A DNA stretch of 64,000 bases from Flavobacterium sp. (GCA_015234525.1 JADGMX010000006.1:124001-188000), one strand, 5' to 3'; numbered from the stretch's first letter, positions 42,396 to 51,805 are shown. Notes: generated by a model from the sequence alone, not told the origin. A program made the numbers and translations.

Positions 42396-44195
42396 TCAGC
42401 TTAGAGCTCCGATTACACGTTCTTCTTCAGTGATGTTCGAAAGGTTGATCGCCGTTTCAATCAATGCCAGATGCGAATACGCTTGTGGGAAATTCCCAAG
42501 TAAGCGTTTGGTTTTAAAGTCGATGTCCTCACTAAATAATCCCAAATGATTGCTGTAGGTCAAAAGTTTTTCGAATAACTGTCTCGCTTTTTTTCGTTCG
42601 CCGATTTTGTACAAGCTGTTAATAAACCAAAAGGTACAAATTGTAAACGATGACGACGGCAATCCGAAATCGTCTTTGTTTTTATAGCGGTATAGAAGTC
42701 CGTCGTTGCTGAGTTCGCGCTCGATGGCCTTTACCGTATCTACATACCGCTGATCTTTGGCGTCGATAAAGCCATACGATTCCATCAGTAAAACCGATGC
42801 ATCTAGATCGTCGCTATAATATGATTGGGCAAACGCATTTGCTTTTTCGCTCCACGCATTTTTAAAAATATCTTCCTTGATCTCGGCTTCAAGGGCTTTC
42901 CATCTTTCTAGTTTTGAGGTCTTTGAAAGGATTTGTGCCACTTTAATTGCCTTGTCGACCGCAACCCAACACAAAATCTTCGAAAAAGTAAAATGGCGTT
43001 CCTCGGTTCTAAACTCCCAAATTCCCTTATCGGGTTCACGCCAGTGTTTCTCGACAACCCAGACAATTCCTTTGGTAATGTTCCAAAGTTCTTCGCCATT
43101 TTCCAAATCGTTGCTGAACCAAATCAGCTGCTGATAAATGACATCCATCAGAATTCCATAAATGTCATTCTGCCGCTGAATATAAGCCGCATTCCCGATT
43201 CTAACCGGCTTACTTCCCTGATAACCTTCAAGGTGGTCGAGGAATTCTTCAGTAAGAATCTTTTCTTTGTTGATTCCGTACATAATCTGCAGCTTCTCGT
43301 CTTTATCGGGGATAATATCAATGATGAACTGCAAATAATCCTTCGCCATCTTTTTATGGCCAATAGTTGCCAGAACCTTGATCACCATCGACGCATCTCG
43401 AATCCAACAAAAACGATAATCCCAATTTCGAACCTCGCCAATGGTTTCAGGAATCGACGTGGTAACCGCTGCTAAAACAGCGCCCGTTTTTTGATATGAC
43501 AACATTTTTAGTGTGATCGCACTCCGAACGATCTCGTCATTATACTTTTGATATTGTGGGGTCTTGTCGCTCCATTCAAGCCAGTAAACTTTTGTTCGCT
43601 CAAAATCCAGGCTGATCTTATAGGTACTCGGATTGAACAGCTTTTCGTTGTAGGTAATCGAAAAGAAACCGTCGGATGTCATCGTGATTTCCTGGCCGTC
43701 GATGATTTTTTGTTTGTCGAAGTTGCTGTATAAAAATATGCTGTCAAACTTCTTAGTATCTGTTATGCTGATAATATACTCGTCTTTATTATAGGTAAAA
43801 GTCTCATCAATCGCATATTCTAGTTTTGGGTCGTAGTTGACTCTAAATACCGGATTGCCGGAAATGAGTTTAAAAAAGCGAACAATTTCAGGCGGCGTAT
43901 GAATCTCTCCATTCTCCTTTTTATAACGGGGCATAAAATCGCGAACCTCAAATGTATCGGTGCCGTTTGTAAACGAGGTAATCAATATGGCGGTGTTTTC
44001 GAGATAAAATTGCGAAACTTTATAATCATCGCCAACCAAAACATCAAAACTGCCACCGATCTTCTCATCGAGTATTTTCGCAAAGATTGAAGATGAGTCG
44101 AATTCAGGGAGACAACTCCACACAATCGACCCGGTTTTTGAAATAACTGCCGCGCTTCTACAATTTCCTATAATTCCGTAATCTAGATTTTCCAT
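42396..44195 (-). CDS. Glycoside hydrolase family 15, glucoamylase/trehalase-like
   Basis: A 599-residue cytosolic GH15 protein (no signal peptide). The opening YGIIGNCRSAAVISKTGSIV with WSCLPEFDSSSIFAKILD is the bacterial GH15 N-terminal signature, and the (alpha/alpha)6 barrel begins near GEVRNWDYRFCWIRDASMVI. Further blocks are KGIWEFRTEERHFTFSKIL (with the predicted acid Glu) and FTICTFWFINSLYKIGE. Members hydrolyse alpha-glucosidic bonds; related actinobacterial enzymes are trehalases. Because the divergent neighbour makes trehalose, a trehalase or a glucosyl-trehalose-degrading role is a reasonable guess, not shown by sequence. Confidence 0.88.
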   Translation of the reverse strand: MENLDYGIIGNCRSAAVISKTGSIVWSCLPEFDSSSIFAKILDEKIGGSFDVLVGDDYKVSQFYLENTAILITSFTNGTDTFEVRDFMPRYKKENGEIHTPPEIVRFFKLISGNPVFRVNYDPKLEYAIDETFTYNKDEYIISITDTKKFDSIFLYSNFDKQKIIDGQEITMTSDGFFSITYNEKLFNPSTYKISLDFERTKVYWLEWSDKTPQYQKYNDEIVRSAITLKMLSYQKTGAVLAAVTTSIPETIGEVRNWDYRFCWIRDASMVIKVLATIGHKKMAKDYLQFIIDIIPDKDEKLQIMYGINKEKILTEEFLDHLEGYQGSKPVRIGNAAYIQRQNDIYGILMDVIYQQLIWFSNDLENGEELWNITKGIVWVVEKHWREPDKGIWEFRTEERHFTFSKILCWVAVDKAIKVAQILSKTSKLERWKALEAEIKEDIFKNAWSEKANAFAQSYYSDDLDASVLLMESYGFIDAKDQRYVDTVKAIERELSNDGLLYRYKNKDDFGLPSSSFTICTFWFINSLYKIGERKKARQLFEKLLTYSNHLGLFSEDIDFKTKRLLGNFPQAYSHLALIETAINLSNITEEERVIGALS

Positions 44196-44270
44196 TAAAC
44201 TTTTATTAACTTTTATTCAAATAGCTTTCCTTAAATTTACTAAAACACGAGCAAACACAACCACTTTTTG

Positions 44271-46475
44271 ATGAGTAAAACTATAATTGTTGCAAACAGA
44301 TTGCCACTCGACGTAAAAATCACAGACTCGGAGTTGACCGTTAAACCTAGTGTGGGCGGCCTCGCAACCGGTCTGAAATCCGTGCACGAATCGGGTGATA
44401 CACTATGGATCGGGTGGAGTGGCGTTACGAACGAAAGCCTTACCGGCGATCTTACTGAACAAGTAAACAAAATCGTTTCTGATGCGAAATGTCAGAACAT
44501 CTTGCTGACCGAAGATGAAGTCGAGAAATTCTACTTCGGCTTCAGCAATAATGCACTTTGGCCTTTATTTCACTACTTTTTACAATATGCGAAATTTGAG
44601 GTAGAAGAATGGGAAGCCTATAAATCCGTCAATCAGAAATTTGCCGACGCGGTGATCGAACAAATCCGGGAAGGCGATAGAATATGGATTCACGATTACC
44701 AGCTTTTGTTGGTGCCAAAGATGATCCGCGATAAACGACCGGACGCATTAATCGGGTTCTTTTTGCATATTCCGTATCCGTCTTATGAGATTTTCAGGAC
44801 TTTTCCGTGGCGTGAAGAATTGCTTGAAGGAATGCTTGGGGCAAATCTTATCGGTTTTCATACGTATGATTATGAGCGTCACTTTTTGAGTTCCTGCAAA
44901 CGTATTTTAAGTTTGGAAGTGAAGTTCAACGACGTGGTTTTCAACGATAGAATTGTGAAAATTGATTCCTTTCCGATGGGAATTGATTATGAGAAATTCC
45001 ACAACGCCGCTTTCAAACACATGCAGAATCAAGCCGATGACCAATCGGAGTTCCAACAAAAATTGAGCATGCATTTTAATGCGTCTTCCGGAACTAAAAT
45101 GATATTGTCGATTGATCGGCTTGATTACACCAAAGGAATCCCTAACCGGCTTTTGGCATTCGAGTATTTTCTGGACAAGTATCCTCAATTTATAGAAAAA
45201 GTACGATTGATCATGCTCGCGGTTCCCTCGAGGCTGAATGTTCCGCAATACCAAAAACTAAAACGTGAAACGGATGAACTTGTGGGTCGGATAAACGGCC
45301 GGTTTTCGTCGGTTAGCTGGACGCCGATCTGGTACTTTTATCGGGCAGTTCCATTTGAGGATCTGATCGATTTGTATGCTTCTTCGCATGTAGCGCTGAT
45401 TAACCCGATTCGCGATGGAATGAACCTTGTGGCAAAGGAATATGTGGCCACCAGAGTAAATAAAGACGGCGTGATTATTCTCAGTGAAATGGCGGGCGCG
45501 GCCAAAGAAATGACTGAAGCATTGCTGATAAATCCGAGCAACTACGATCAGATTGCCGATTCTTTGAAACAAGCGCTTGAAATGCCACTTGACGAACAAA
45601 AGACCAGAATGGAAATATTGCAGAATCGCCTCCGACCTTATAGCGTTGACAAGTGGGCATCCGAATTCTTGCAAGCTCTAGATACGACCAAAAACGCGCG
45701 GTTAATTGTTCAGGCAAAAGCGATAGAGCCAAAACTTCACAAGGCGATGTTGTCGAAATTTAAAAAGTCGCAGAAAAGATTGTTCTTATTGGATTATGAC
45801 GGAACGCTGGTCGGTTTTAAAAATAACCCGAAAGACGCTTCGCCGGACGCAGAATTATATGCCTTGCTTGATTCGCTTAATTCCCTTCCAAATACGGAAG
45901 TTGCCATCATCAGCGGACGAGATCACGAAATTATGCAAAAGTGGTTTGGCGACCGGGATTATTCGCTGATTACCGACCATGGTGTTTGGCTTCGACGAAA
46001 AGGCGAGGAGTGGGAAAAGATCGAGCATCTTAAAAATGATTGGAAAGAAAACCTGCGGCCGATTTTGGAAAAGTATGTTGATAGAACACCGGGAACTTTT
46101 ATCGAGGAAAAGGAATATTCGCTTGCATGGCATTACCGTCGTGCGGATCCTGAGCTCGCCAATTTGCGCACAATGGAACTGACAACGGTTTTGACCAGTT
46201 TGATTGCCAACAACGGCTTATCGGTTTTGGAAGGAAGCAAGGTGATTGAAATCAAGAGCAGTAGCGTTAGCAAGGGCAGAGCTGCGACGAGATTGATGAC
46301 CGGAACAAAGTACGATTTTGTGATGGCCATTGGCGATGATTGGACCGATGAACACATGTTTGAGGAACTGCCTAGGCGGGCGATAACAATCAAAGTTGGT
46401 TTTAAAAAGACGGTTGCACGATTTTACATCAAGCGAACCGATGAAGTGCGAACATTCTTAAAAAGCTTTAGTTAA
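44271..46475 (+). CDS. Bifunctional trehalose-6-phosphate synthase/phosphatase
   Basis: A 734-residue fusion. Residues 1 to about 470 are a GT20 synthase (IVANRLPLD, GGLATGLKSV, IWIHDYQLLLVP, DRLDYTKGIP, RDGMNLVAKEYVA), which joins UDP-glucose and glucose-6-phosphate. From about 490 to the end is a HAD phosphatase (LLDYDGTLVGF near residue 508, VAIISGR, AIGDDWTDEHMF), giving free trehalose. This OtsA-OtsB fusion is common in Bacteroidota. The ATG at 44271 is preferred over a TTG 3 nt earlier. The gene is divergent from the GH15 gene, with 75 nt between starts and no exact -7 box, so expression of the two may be linked. Confidence 0.94.
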   Translation: MSKTIIVANRLPLDVKITDSELTVKPSVGGLATGLKSVHESGDTLWIGWSGVTNESLTGDLTEQVNKIVSDAKCQNILLTEDEVEKFYFGFSNNALWPLFHYFLQYAKFEVEEWEAYKSVNQKFADAVIEQIREGDRIWIHDYQLLLVPKMIRDKRPDALIGFFLHIPYPSYEIFRTFPWREELLEGMLGANLIGFHTYDYERHFLSSCKRILSLEVKFNDVVFNDRIVKIDSFPMGIDYEKFHNAAFKHMQNQADDQSEFQQKLSMHFNASSGTKMILSIDRLDYTKGIPNRLLAFEYFLDKYPQFIEKVRLIMLAVPSRLNVPQYQKLKRETDELVGRINGRFSSVSWTPIWYFYRAVPFEDLIDLYASSHVALINPIRDGMNLVAKEYVATRVNKDGVIILSEMAGAAKEMTEALLINPSNYDQIADSLKQALEMPLDEQKTRMEILQNRLRPYSVDKWASEFLQALDTTKNARLIVQAKAIEPKLHKAMLSKFKKSQKRLFLLDYDGTLVGFKNNPKDASPDAELYALLDSLNSLPNTEVAIISGRDHEIMQKWFGDRDYSLITDHGVWLRRKGEEWEKIEHLKNDWKENLRPILEKYVDRTPGTFIEEKEYSLAWHYRRADPELANLRTMELTTVLTSLIANNGLSVLEGSKVIEIKSSSVSKGRAATRLMTGTKYDFVMAIGDDWTDEHMFEELPRRAITIKVGFKKTVARFYIKRTDEVRTFLKSFS

Positions 46476-46500
46476 AACTTTGCAATGGGTCGAGTAACAG

Positions 46501-46580
46501 CCTGCGTTAGGGTTTGGCAGCGATATCCCTGAGCGATTTAGCGAGGGATTAAGCAGAAAGCCCGGCCTTTAGGCAACGCC
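46501..46580. repeat. REP-like inverted repeat, family B, copy 3
   Basis: On the minus strand: GGGCGTTGCC, GGCCGGGCTTTCTGCTTAAT, CCCTCGC, loop TAAATC, GCTCAGGG, ATATCGCTGCC and AAACCCTAACGCAGG. The inner CCCTCGC/GCTCAGGG hairpin replaces the T-run and A-run of other copies. It abuts the terminator at 46582. Confidence 0.78.
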
Positions 46581-46581
46581 C

Positions 46582-46614
46582 AAAAAAAACTCCGATAAAA
46601 GTATCGGAGTTTTC
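46582..46614. terminator. Bidirectional intrinsic terminator
   Basis: A-run, CTCCGATA, loop AAAG, TATCGGAG, TTTT. It separates the trehalose gene from the convergent lpd gene. Confidence 0.88.
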
Positions 46615-46628
46615 TACATTTTTATTTT

Positions 46629-48017
46629 TTATATGTGGATGACCTCGCCATATGCGGCGGCGGCGGCTTCCATTATGGCCTCGCTCATCGTTGGATGCGG
46701 GTGCACCGATTTGATGATGTCGTGACCCGTTGTTTCGAGTTTTCGGGCAACCACAGCTTCAGCAACCATATCGGTTACGCCGGCTCCGATCATGTGGCAA
46801 CCTAGCCATTCTCCGTATTTTGCATCGAAAATTACTTTAACAAAACCGTCTGAAGCGCCGGATGCTTTAGCTTTTCCTGATGCTGAAAATGGGAATTTTC
46901 CGACTTTTAGTTCGTATCCTTTTTCTTTTGCTTGTTTTTCGGTAAGTCCGACAGACGCGATTTCAGGCGATGCGTAGGTACAACCCGGGATGTTTCCGTA
47001 ATCGATTGGATCTACGTGAAGTCCAGCGATTTTTTCAACGCACGTAATTCCTTCAGCAGATGCCACGTGAGCAAGTGCAGGCCCTGGAACCACGTCGCCA
47101 ATTGCGTAATAGCCCGGAATATTAGTCTGGTAGAAATCGTTAACGATGATTTTGTCGCGATCTGTGGTGATTCCAACATCCTCAAGTCCGATGTTTTCGA
47201 TATTTGTTTTAATTCCGACTGCCGAAAGTAGGATTTCAGCTTCAAGAGTTTCTTCGCCTTTTGCCGTTTTGATTGTTGCTTTTACGCCGTTTCCGGAGAT
47301 GTCAACTTTTTCAACTGACGAATTGGTCATGATTTTCACGCCCGCTTTTTTCATTGAGCGCTCCATTTGCTTGGAAATGTCCTCATCTTCAAGCGGAACA
47401 ATGTTCGGAAGGTATTCAACGATGGTTACTTCGGTACCCATTGAGTTGTAGAAGTGCGCGAACTCGACACCGATTGCACCTGAGCCAACGACGATCATTG
47501 ACTTTGGTTGTTTTTCAAGGCTCATCGCTTGACGGTAACCGATTACTTTCTGACCATCTTGCGGAAGGTTTGGAAGTTCGCGGGAGCGCGCTCCGGTTGC
47601 GATGATAATGTGATCTGCGGTATATTCGGTTGTGGTTCCTGAAGCCGATTTAACCTCGACTTTTTTACCCGGCTTAACCTTTCCGAAACCTTCGATGACG
47701 TCGATTTTGTTCTTTTTCATCAAAAACTGGATTCCCTTGCTCATGCCATCGGCAACGCTTCTTGAACGTGTGATGACAGCGCTGAAATCCTTGTCGAAAG
47801 CGGTTACGGTCAAACCATAATCTGAAGCATGTTTGAGGTAATCAAAAACCTGAGCTGATTTTAGAAGCGCTTTGGTTGGGATACAACCCCAGTTCAGGCA
47901 GACTCCGCCAAGATTTTCTTTTTCAATGATCGCAGTTTTAAATCCGAGTTGCGATGCTCTGATTGCCGTAACGTAACCTCCGGGCCCGCTACCAAGAACA
48001 ATAATATCGTATTTCAT
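46629..48017 (-). CDS. lpdA: Dihydrolipoyl dehydrogenase
   Basis: A 462-residue FAD flavoprotein (E3) that reoxidises dihydrolipoamide in the pyruvate, 2-oxoglutarate or glycine-cleavage complexes. FAD motif GSGPGGYVTAIRA, redox disulfide GGVCLNWGCIPTK (about 39-51), NAD motif VVGSGAIGVEFA, second FAD motif YYAIGDVVPGPALAHVA, and the C-terminal His-Glu pair in VHPHPTMSEAIME. Length is normal and no lipoyl domain is fused. No E1 or E2 genes are adjacent, so it is probably shared between complexes. Confidence 0.95.
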   Translation of the reverse strand: MKYDIIVLGSGPGGYVTAIRASQLGFKTAIIEKENLGGVCLNWGCIPTKALLKSAQVFDYLKHASDYGLTVTAFDKDFSAVITRSRSVADGMSKGIQFLMKKNKIDVIEGFGKVKPGKKVEVKSASGTTTEYTADHIIIATGARSRELPNLPQDGQKVIGYRQAMSLEKQPKSMIVVGSGAIGVEFAHFYNSMGTEVTIVEYLPNIVPLEDEDISKQMERSMKKAGVKIMTNSSVEKVDISGNGVKATIKTAKGEETLEAEILLSAVGIKTNIENIGLEDVGITTDRDKIIVNDFYQTNIPGYYAIGDVVPGPALAHVASAEGITCVEKIAGLHVDPIDYGNIPGCTYASPEIASVGLTEKQAKEKGYELKVGKFPFSASGKAKASGASDGFVKVIFDAKYGEWLGCHMIGAGVTDMVAEAVVARKLETTGHDIIKSVHPHPTMSEAIMEAAAAAYGEVIHI

Positions 48018-48103
48018 CTGGTAATTCTTATGGTTTTTGAGTTAGCGAAAATACGCAAATATTTTTAAACGTGTAAAATTGGAAATAAAGGCTTTGGCTG
48101 AAA

Positions 48104-49864
48104 TTAGGCTTCTTTTTCGACCAGAAATTGCGAGAAGTACAGATTTCTATAATGTCCTTCCTGCTTTGCGAGAAGCTGCTGATGCGTTCCTTGTTCGACC
48201 ACGCGGCCTTGTTCCATGACAATGATCAGATCGGCATTGATCACCGTTGCAAGCCTGTGGGCGATGACAATCGAGGTTCGGCCTTTGGTAATTGTCTCGG
48301 TGGCGCGCTGAATCAGATCTTCAGAATATGAATCGATCGACGAGGTAGCCTCATCCAGAATCAGAATGCCGGGATTGCTGACGGCCGCCCGCAAAAATGC
48401 GATGAGCTGGCGTTGTCCCGAAGACAGCATGACGCCGCGTTCCTTGACGTTGTAATCGTAGCCGTTTGGAAGGCTCATGATAAAATCGTGGACGCCAATT
48501 TCTTTTGCGGCTTTGATGACATCCTGACGGGTGATGTTAGGGTCGTTTAGCGTGATGTTGTTAAGGATCGTATCTGCAAACAGGAAAACATCCTGAAGCA
48601 CCACGGCAATTTGCTTGCGAAGCGAATCAAGGGTGTAATGATCGATATTTTCACCGTCGATGCTGATTGTTCCGCTGCGAATTTCATAGAAACGGTTCAA
48701 GAGGTTGATGATGGTTGATTTTCCGGCGCCGGTTGCTCCTACGATGGCTACGGTTTGTCCGGCCTCGATTTGAAGGTCAACGCCTTTGATGACATCTTCA
48801 TTTTCGAGGTAGCCAAAATGAACATCTGAAAACGAGATGTTTCCTTTGAATGACGGCGCTACGATTCGGCCTTTGTCCTGAATTTGGTCGCTGGTATCGA
48901 GAATGGCGAACACGCGGTTAGCCGCAACCATTCCCATTTGCATTTCGTTGAATTTATCGGCGATTTGTCTTAGCGGATTAAACAACATTCCGATAAATAT
49001 GGTGTAGGAGAACAAATCTCCAAAAGTTGTGATCTCGTCACCGGCGATGATTCGAAGTCCGCCGTACCAAACAATAAAGCCAAGAGTCAACGACGAAATG
49101 ATGTCGGCGATGGGGAAGAAGATGGAGTTGTACCAAATTGTTTTTACCCAAGCTTTTCGGTGTTTGTCGTTTATGGTTTTGAATTTTTCGGCTTCGATAT
49201 TTTCGCGGTTGAAAAGTTGAACAATTTTCATTCCGGTAACGCGCTCCTGAACGAAAGTGTTCAAGTTGGCGACCTGAGTTCGGACTTCTTCAAAAGTGAT
49301 TTGCATTTTTCTTTGGAAAATCCGGGTGATATAAACCAGAATTGGCATGGCGATGATAACGATCCAGGTCAATTTCCAGTTCATATAGAACATAAAGAAG
49401 AGTACGACAATCATTTTTAATAAATCGCTGATAATCATAAACAGTCCTTGACTAAAAATACGGGCGATGGCTTCGATATCAGATACAGATCGCGTAACAA
49501 GCTGACCAACCGGCGCGTTGTCGAAGTATCGCATCCGGAAACTAAGCATGTGTTGAAAAAGTTTGACCCGGATGTCTTTTACAATGTCCTGACCTAGCCA
49601 GTTTGCCCAATAAACAAAGTAGAACTGTGAAAATACTTCGGCTAGCATGACGATTCCCATCAAGACGATATAGTACAAAAGCCCGACGGAATCATTAGTT
49701 TGGATGTATCCATCAACAGTATGTTTGAGCAGATATGGACGGAGCGCCGCAAAAATAGAAAGCAGCACGGCAAAGACAACCACACCGTTAAACCTTGTTT
49801 GATATGGTTTTGTGTATTGAAGAATTCTTTTAAAAAGACGAGTATCGAATGCTTTTGCTTTCAT
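48104..49864 (-). CDS. ABC exporter, MsbA-like, fused permease-ATPase
   Basis: A 586-residue half-transporter. Six membrane helices fill residues 1-320 (for example VVVFAVLLSIFAALRPYLL and GLLYYIVLMGIVMLAEVF), followed by an ATPase domain with Walker A AIVGATGAGKSTI, Q loop VVLQDVFLF, signature LSSGQRQL, Walker B ILILDEATSS and the switch His in VIAHRLATV. It works as a dimer and would export lipids, peptides or drugs; MsbA-like lipid flipping is one option. Its start directly follows the truA stop with no gap, so it is the second gene of that transcript. Confidence 0.92.
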   Translation of the reverse strand: MKAKAFDTRLFKRILQYTKPYQTRFNGVVVFAVLLSIFAALRPYLLKHTVDGYIQTNDSVGLLYYIVLMGIVMLAEVFSQFYFVYWANWLGQDIVKDIRVKLFQHMLSFRMRYFDNAPVGQLVTRSVSDIEAIARIFSQGLFMIISDLLKMIVVLFFMFYMNWKLTWIVIIAMPILVYITRIFQRKMQITFEEVRTQVANLNTFVQERVTGMKIVQLFNRENIEAEKFKTINDKHRKAWVKTIWYNSIFFPIADIISSLTLGFIVWYGGLRIIAGDEITTFGDLFSYTIFIGMLFNPLRQIADKFNEMQMGMVAANRVFAILDTSDQIQDKGRIVAPSFKGNISFSDVHFGYLENEDVIKGVDLQIEAGQTVAIVGATGAGKSTIINLLNRFYEIRSGTISIDGENIDHYTLDSLRKQIAVVLQDVFLFADTILNNITLNDPNITRQDVIKAAKEIGVHDFIMSLPNGYDYNVKERGVMLSSGQRQLIAFLRAAVSNPGILILDEATSSIDSYSEDLIQRATETITKGRTSIVIAHRLATVINADLIIVMEQGRVVEQGTHQQLLAKQEGHYRNLYFSQFLVEKEA

Positions 49865-50605
49865 TTAACTTTTGATGTAGTCGTATTTGACCTCGGTTAG
49901 GAATAGTCCGTGAGCCGGTGCCGATTTTCCGGCATTTTGGCGGTTTTTACCTTCGATTATTTGTTCAAAATCGGTTACTGATCGTTTGGTTGTACCAACA
50001 TCGACAAGGGTTCCGACGATTGCCCGCACCATGTTTCGCAGGAAACGATCGGCTGAAATTTTAAAGGTCAGTCCAGACGGTCCTGCTGAAAAATAAGCTT
50101 CGGTTATCTCGCAATTAAACGTGTGAACGTCGGTATTTGATTTCGAGAAACACTGGAAATCGCGATGGCCGAGTAGCATTGCAGCTGCGGCATTCATCAG
50201 ATCGAGATCGAGCGGTTGCGACACAAGCCAACTATTGTCGATTGCGAATGGATTTTTTTTCGTGTGAATGTGATACTCGTAACTGCGTGATGTGGCGTCG
50301 AAACGTGCGTGGGCGCTGTCATGAACCGGAATCAGGTTGTGAATGGCGATATCTTTTGGAAGGTATGAATTTAATTTATAAATCAGTTTTGGAATGTCGT
50401 CGATTGCAGGCGAATCAAAGTGTGCGAACATTTGACGCGCATGGACTCCGCTATCAGTACGACCGGCGCCAACGGTATCGGTTGTTTGGTTGAGCAAGAC
50501 TGAAAGCGCGTTGTTAAGCATTTGTTGTACGGAAAGCGCATTGGGCTGAATTTGCCAACCGTGGTAATTTGTTCCTTTATATGAAAATTCGACGAAGTAT
50601 CTCAA
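49865..50605 (-). CDS. truA: tRNA pseudouridine synthase A
   Basis: A 246-residue pseudouridine synthase acting on positions 38-40 of tRNA. The catalytic Asp51 is in GAGRTDSGVHA; other motifs are YKGTNYHGWQIQP, SRSYEYHIHT and RFLRNMVRAIVGTLVDVG. Length is normal. It heads a two-gene unit with the ABC exporter, with a -7 box on the minus strand at 50633-50640. The divergent phosphoesterase gene lies 208 nt away. Confidence 0.95.
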   Translation of the reverse strand: MRYFVEFSYKGTNYHGWQIQPNALSVQQMLNNALSVLLNQTTDTVGAGRTDSGVHARQMFAHFDSPAIDDIPKLIYKLNSYLPKDIAIHNLIPVHDSAHARFDATSRSYEYHIHTKKNPFAIDNSWLVSQPLDLDLMNAAAAMLLGHRDFQCFSKSNTDVHTFNCEITEAYFSAGPSGLTFKISADRFLRNMVRAIVGTLVDVGTTKRSVTDFEQIIEGKNRQNAGKSAPAHGLFLTEVKYDYIKS

Positions 50606-50632
50606 GAGTTGATTATAAAATACAAAGTTACG

Positions 50633-50640
50633 AAGAAATA
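50633..50640 (-). promoter_or_regulatory. -7 promoter box for truA
   Basis: CAAAGTTA on the + strand reads TAACTTTG on the minus strand (TAnnTTTG), 28 nt upstream of the ATG at 50605. Confidence 0.45.
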
Positions 50641-50706
50641 GAAGTTAGCATGTTCTAAATTATTGGTAAAGTATGCTGTTGAAGGTCGCGGGTTTATTGA
50701 ACTTTG

Positions 50707-50714
50707 TACCTTTG
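50707..50714 (+). promoter_or_regulatory. -7 promoter box for the phosphoesterase gene
   Basis: TACCTTTG is an exact TAnnTTTG match. The ATG is at 50814, so the predicted leader of about 95 nt would be almost entirely repeat copy 5. Confidence 0.5.
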
Positions 50715-50730
50715 ACCCAAGAACCGACCA

Positions 50731-50806
50731 AGCCCTAGCCCCGATTGAAGCCGGTATCCTCGAAGCTTTGCGGAGAGATAAAGGCGAAAAGCGGGAAATA
50801 GCTCCT
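50731..50806. repeat. REP-like inverted repeat, family A, copy 5
   Basis: In the opposite orientation to copies 1-4: AGCCCTAGCCCCGATTGAAG, CCGGTATCCTC, loop, GAGAGATAAAGGCG, AAAAGCGGGAAATAGCTCCT. It is the shortest copy. It lies between the -7 box at 50707 and the phosphoesterase start at 50814. Confidence 0.8.
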
Positions 50807-50813
50807 GATACTG

Positions 50814-51311
50814 ATGAAGAAAATACTTTTGCTTAGCGACACTCACGGATTTTTAGATGAGACGATTTTGAAATATGTACGGATGGCGGATGAAGTGTGG
50901 CATGCGGGCGATATTGGCGACTTGCGCGTGACTGATGAAATTCAGAGATTGAAGCCACTTAGAGCGGTTTATGGCAATATTGATGGCGCGAAAGCGAGGA
51001 TGGAATTTCCCCTAAATAACAGGTTTACGTGTGAAAACGTGGAGGTTTTGATGACGCATATTGGCGGATATCCCGGAAAATATGCTGCTGGAATCAGGGA
51101 AATGTTGGTTGAAAATCCGCCGAAACTGTTTATTTGCGGGCATTCTCATATATTAAAGGTGATGGCTGACAGGAATTTGAATCTGCTGCATATGAATCCG
51201 GGTGCGGCCGGAATTAGCGGATTTCATCAGGTTCGGACGATGCTTAGGTTTGTGATTGACGGCGAGAAAATTTCGGACCTTGAAGTGGTGGAGGCGCCAA
51301 AAAAGTCGTAA
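50814..51311 (+). CDS. YfcE/MJ0936-type metallophosphoesterase
   Basis: A 165-residue calcineurin-like phosphodiesterase. Metal ligands appear in LLSDTHGFLDE, WHAGDIGD, VYGNIDGA, LMTHIGGYPG and ICGHSHIL, the full set for a two-metal site. Family members hydrolyse model phosphodiesters and some are 2',3'-cyclic phosphodiesterases; the substrate is unknown. It is a single-gene unit, with a repeat-filled leader upstream and a terminator after it. Confidence 0.9.
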   Translation: MKKILLLSDTHGFLDETILKYVRMADEVWHAGDIGDLRVTDEIQRLKPLRAVYGNIDGAKARMEFPLNNRFTCENVEVLMTHIGGYPGKYAAGIREMLVENPPKLFICGHSHILKVMADRNLNLLHMNPGAAGISGFHQVRTMLRFVIDGEKISDLEVVEAPKKS

Positions 51312-51312
51312 A

Positions 51313-51345
51313 CAAAAAAATCCGGCTGGCAAGCCGGACTTTCTT
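51313..51345. terminator. Bidirectional intrinsic terminator
   Basis: A-run, TCCGGCT (51321-51327), loop GGCA, AGCCGGA (51332-51338), CTTTCTT. It lies between the phosphoesterase gene and the convergent DUF4293 gene ending at 51373. The T side is interrupted, so it may be stronger on the minus strand. Confidence 0.75.
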
Positions 51346-51372
51346 CGCACTAAATAAACTAAGTTTATAGGA

Positions 51373-51786
51373 TTATCTCAGTCGGTCGACAGATTTTACG
51401 AGATCTTCGTCCTTCTTGATGGCTTTGTTGGCAAGTACCAACAGAACGATAGAAGCAATAGGAAGAAACATCCCAATACCTTTCTCAGAAACGTTTTCGG
51501 TTTCTCCAGATACAGTTAGCGATCGATATAAAAACAAGCCTAATAAAATTAAGTTCAATATCATTGTCAGTCGGTTAGCCACGAACTGATTTTGTCTTTT
51601 TTTGAAGCTGACCAGCGAGTAGGCGATAAATGCAGCCGAGAGTGCGGTTAGGGCAGCATATACCGGATTTTGCATGAGATAAAATTCGCGGCCGTTGTCG
51701 AGTGTCCACAACGCAAAGAACATCGGCAAGATGGCCGAGGTCAGGAACGCGAGCAAAATATAAACAGTTTGTATTCTTTGTAACAT
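51373..51786 (-). CDS. DUF4293 membrane protein
   Basis: A 137-residue protein with four hydrophobic helices (TVYILLAFLTSAILPMFF, AALTALSAAFIAYSLVSF, MILNLILLGLFLYR and MFLPIASIVLLVLANKAI) and a basic C-terminus. The opening MLQRIQTVYILLA is characteristic of DUF4293, a Bacteroidota family that I remember as divergent from rho, as it is here. Function unknown. A -7 box lies 20 nt upstream. Confidence 0.87.
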   Translation of the reverse strand: MLQRIQTVYILLAFLTSAILPMFFALWTLDNGREFYLMQNPVYAALTALSAAFIAYSLVSFKKRQNQFVANRLTMILNLILLGLFLYRSLTVSGETENVSEKGIGMFLPIASIVLLVLANKAIKKDEDLVKSVDRLR

Positions 51787-51805
51787 GATTACTTGATCAG
51801 CAGTG

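Noticed and set aside
42933..43475. 180-codon frame on the + strand in the GH15 gene
   Set aside because: It has no recognisable domain and lies fully within a well-supported GH15 coding sequence.
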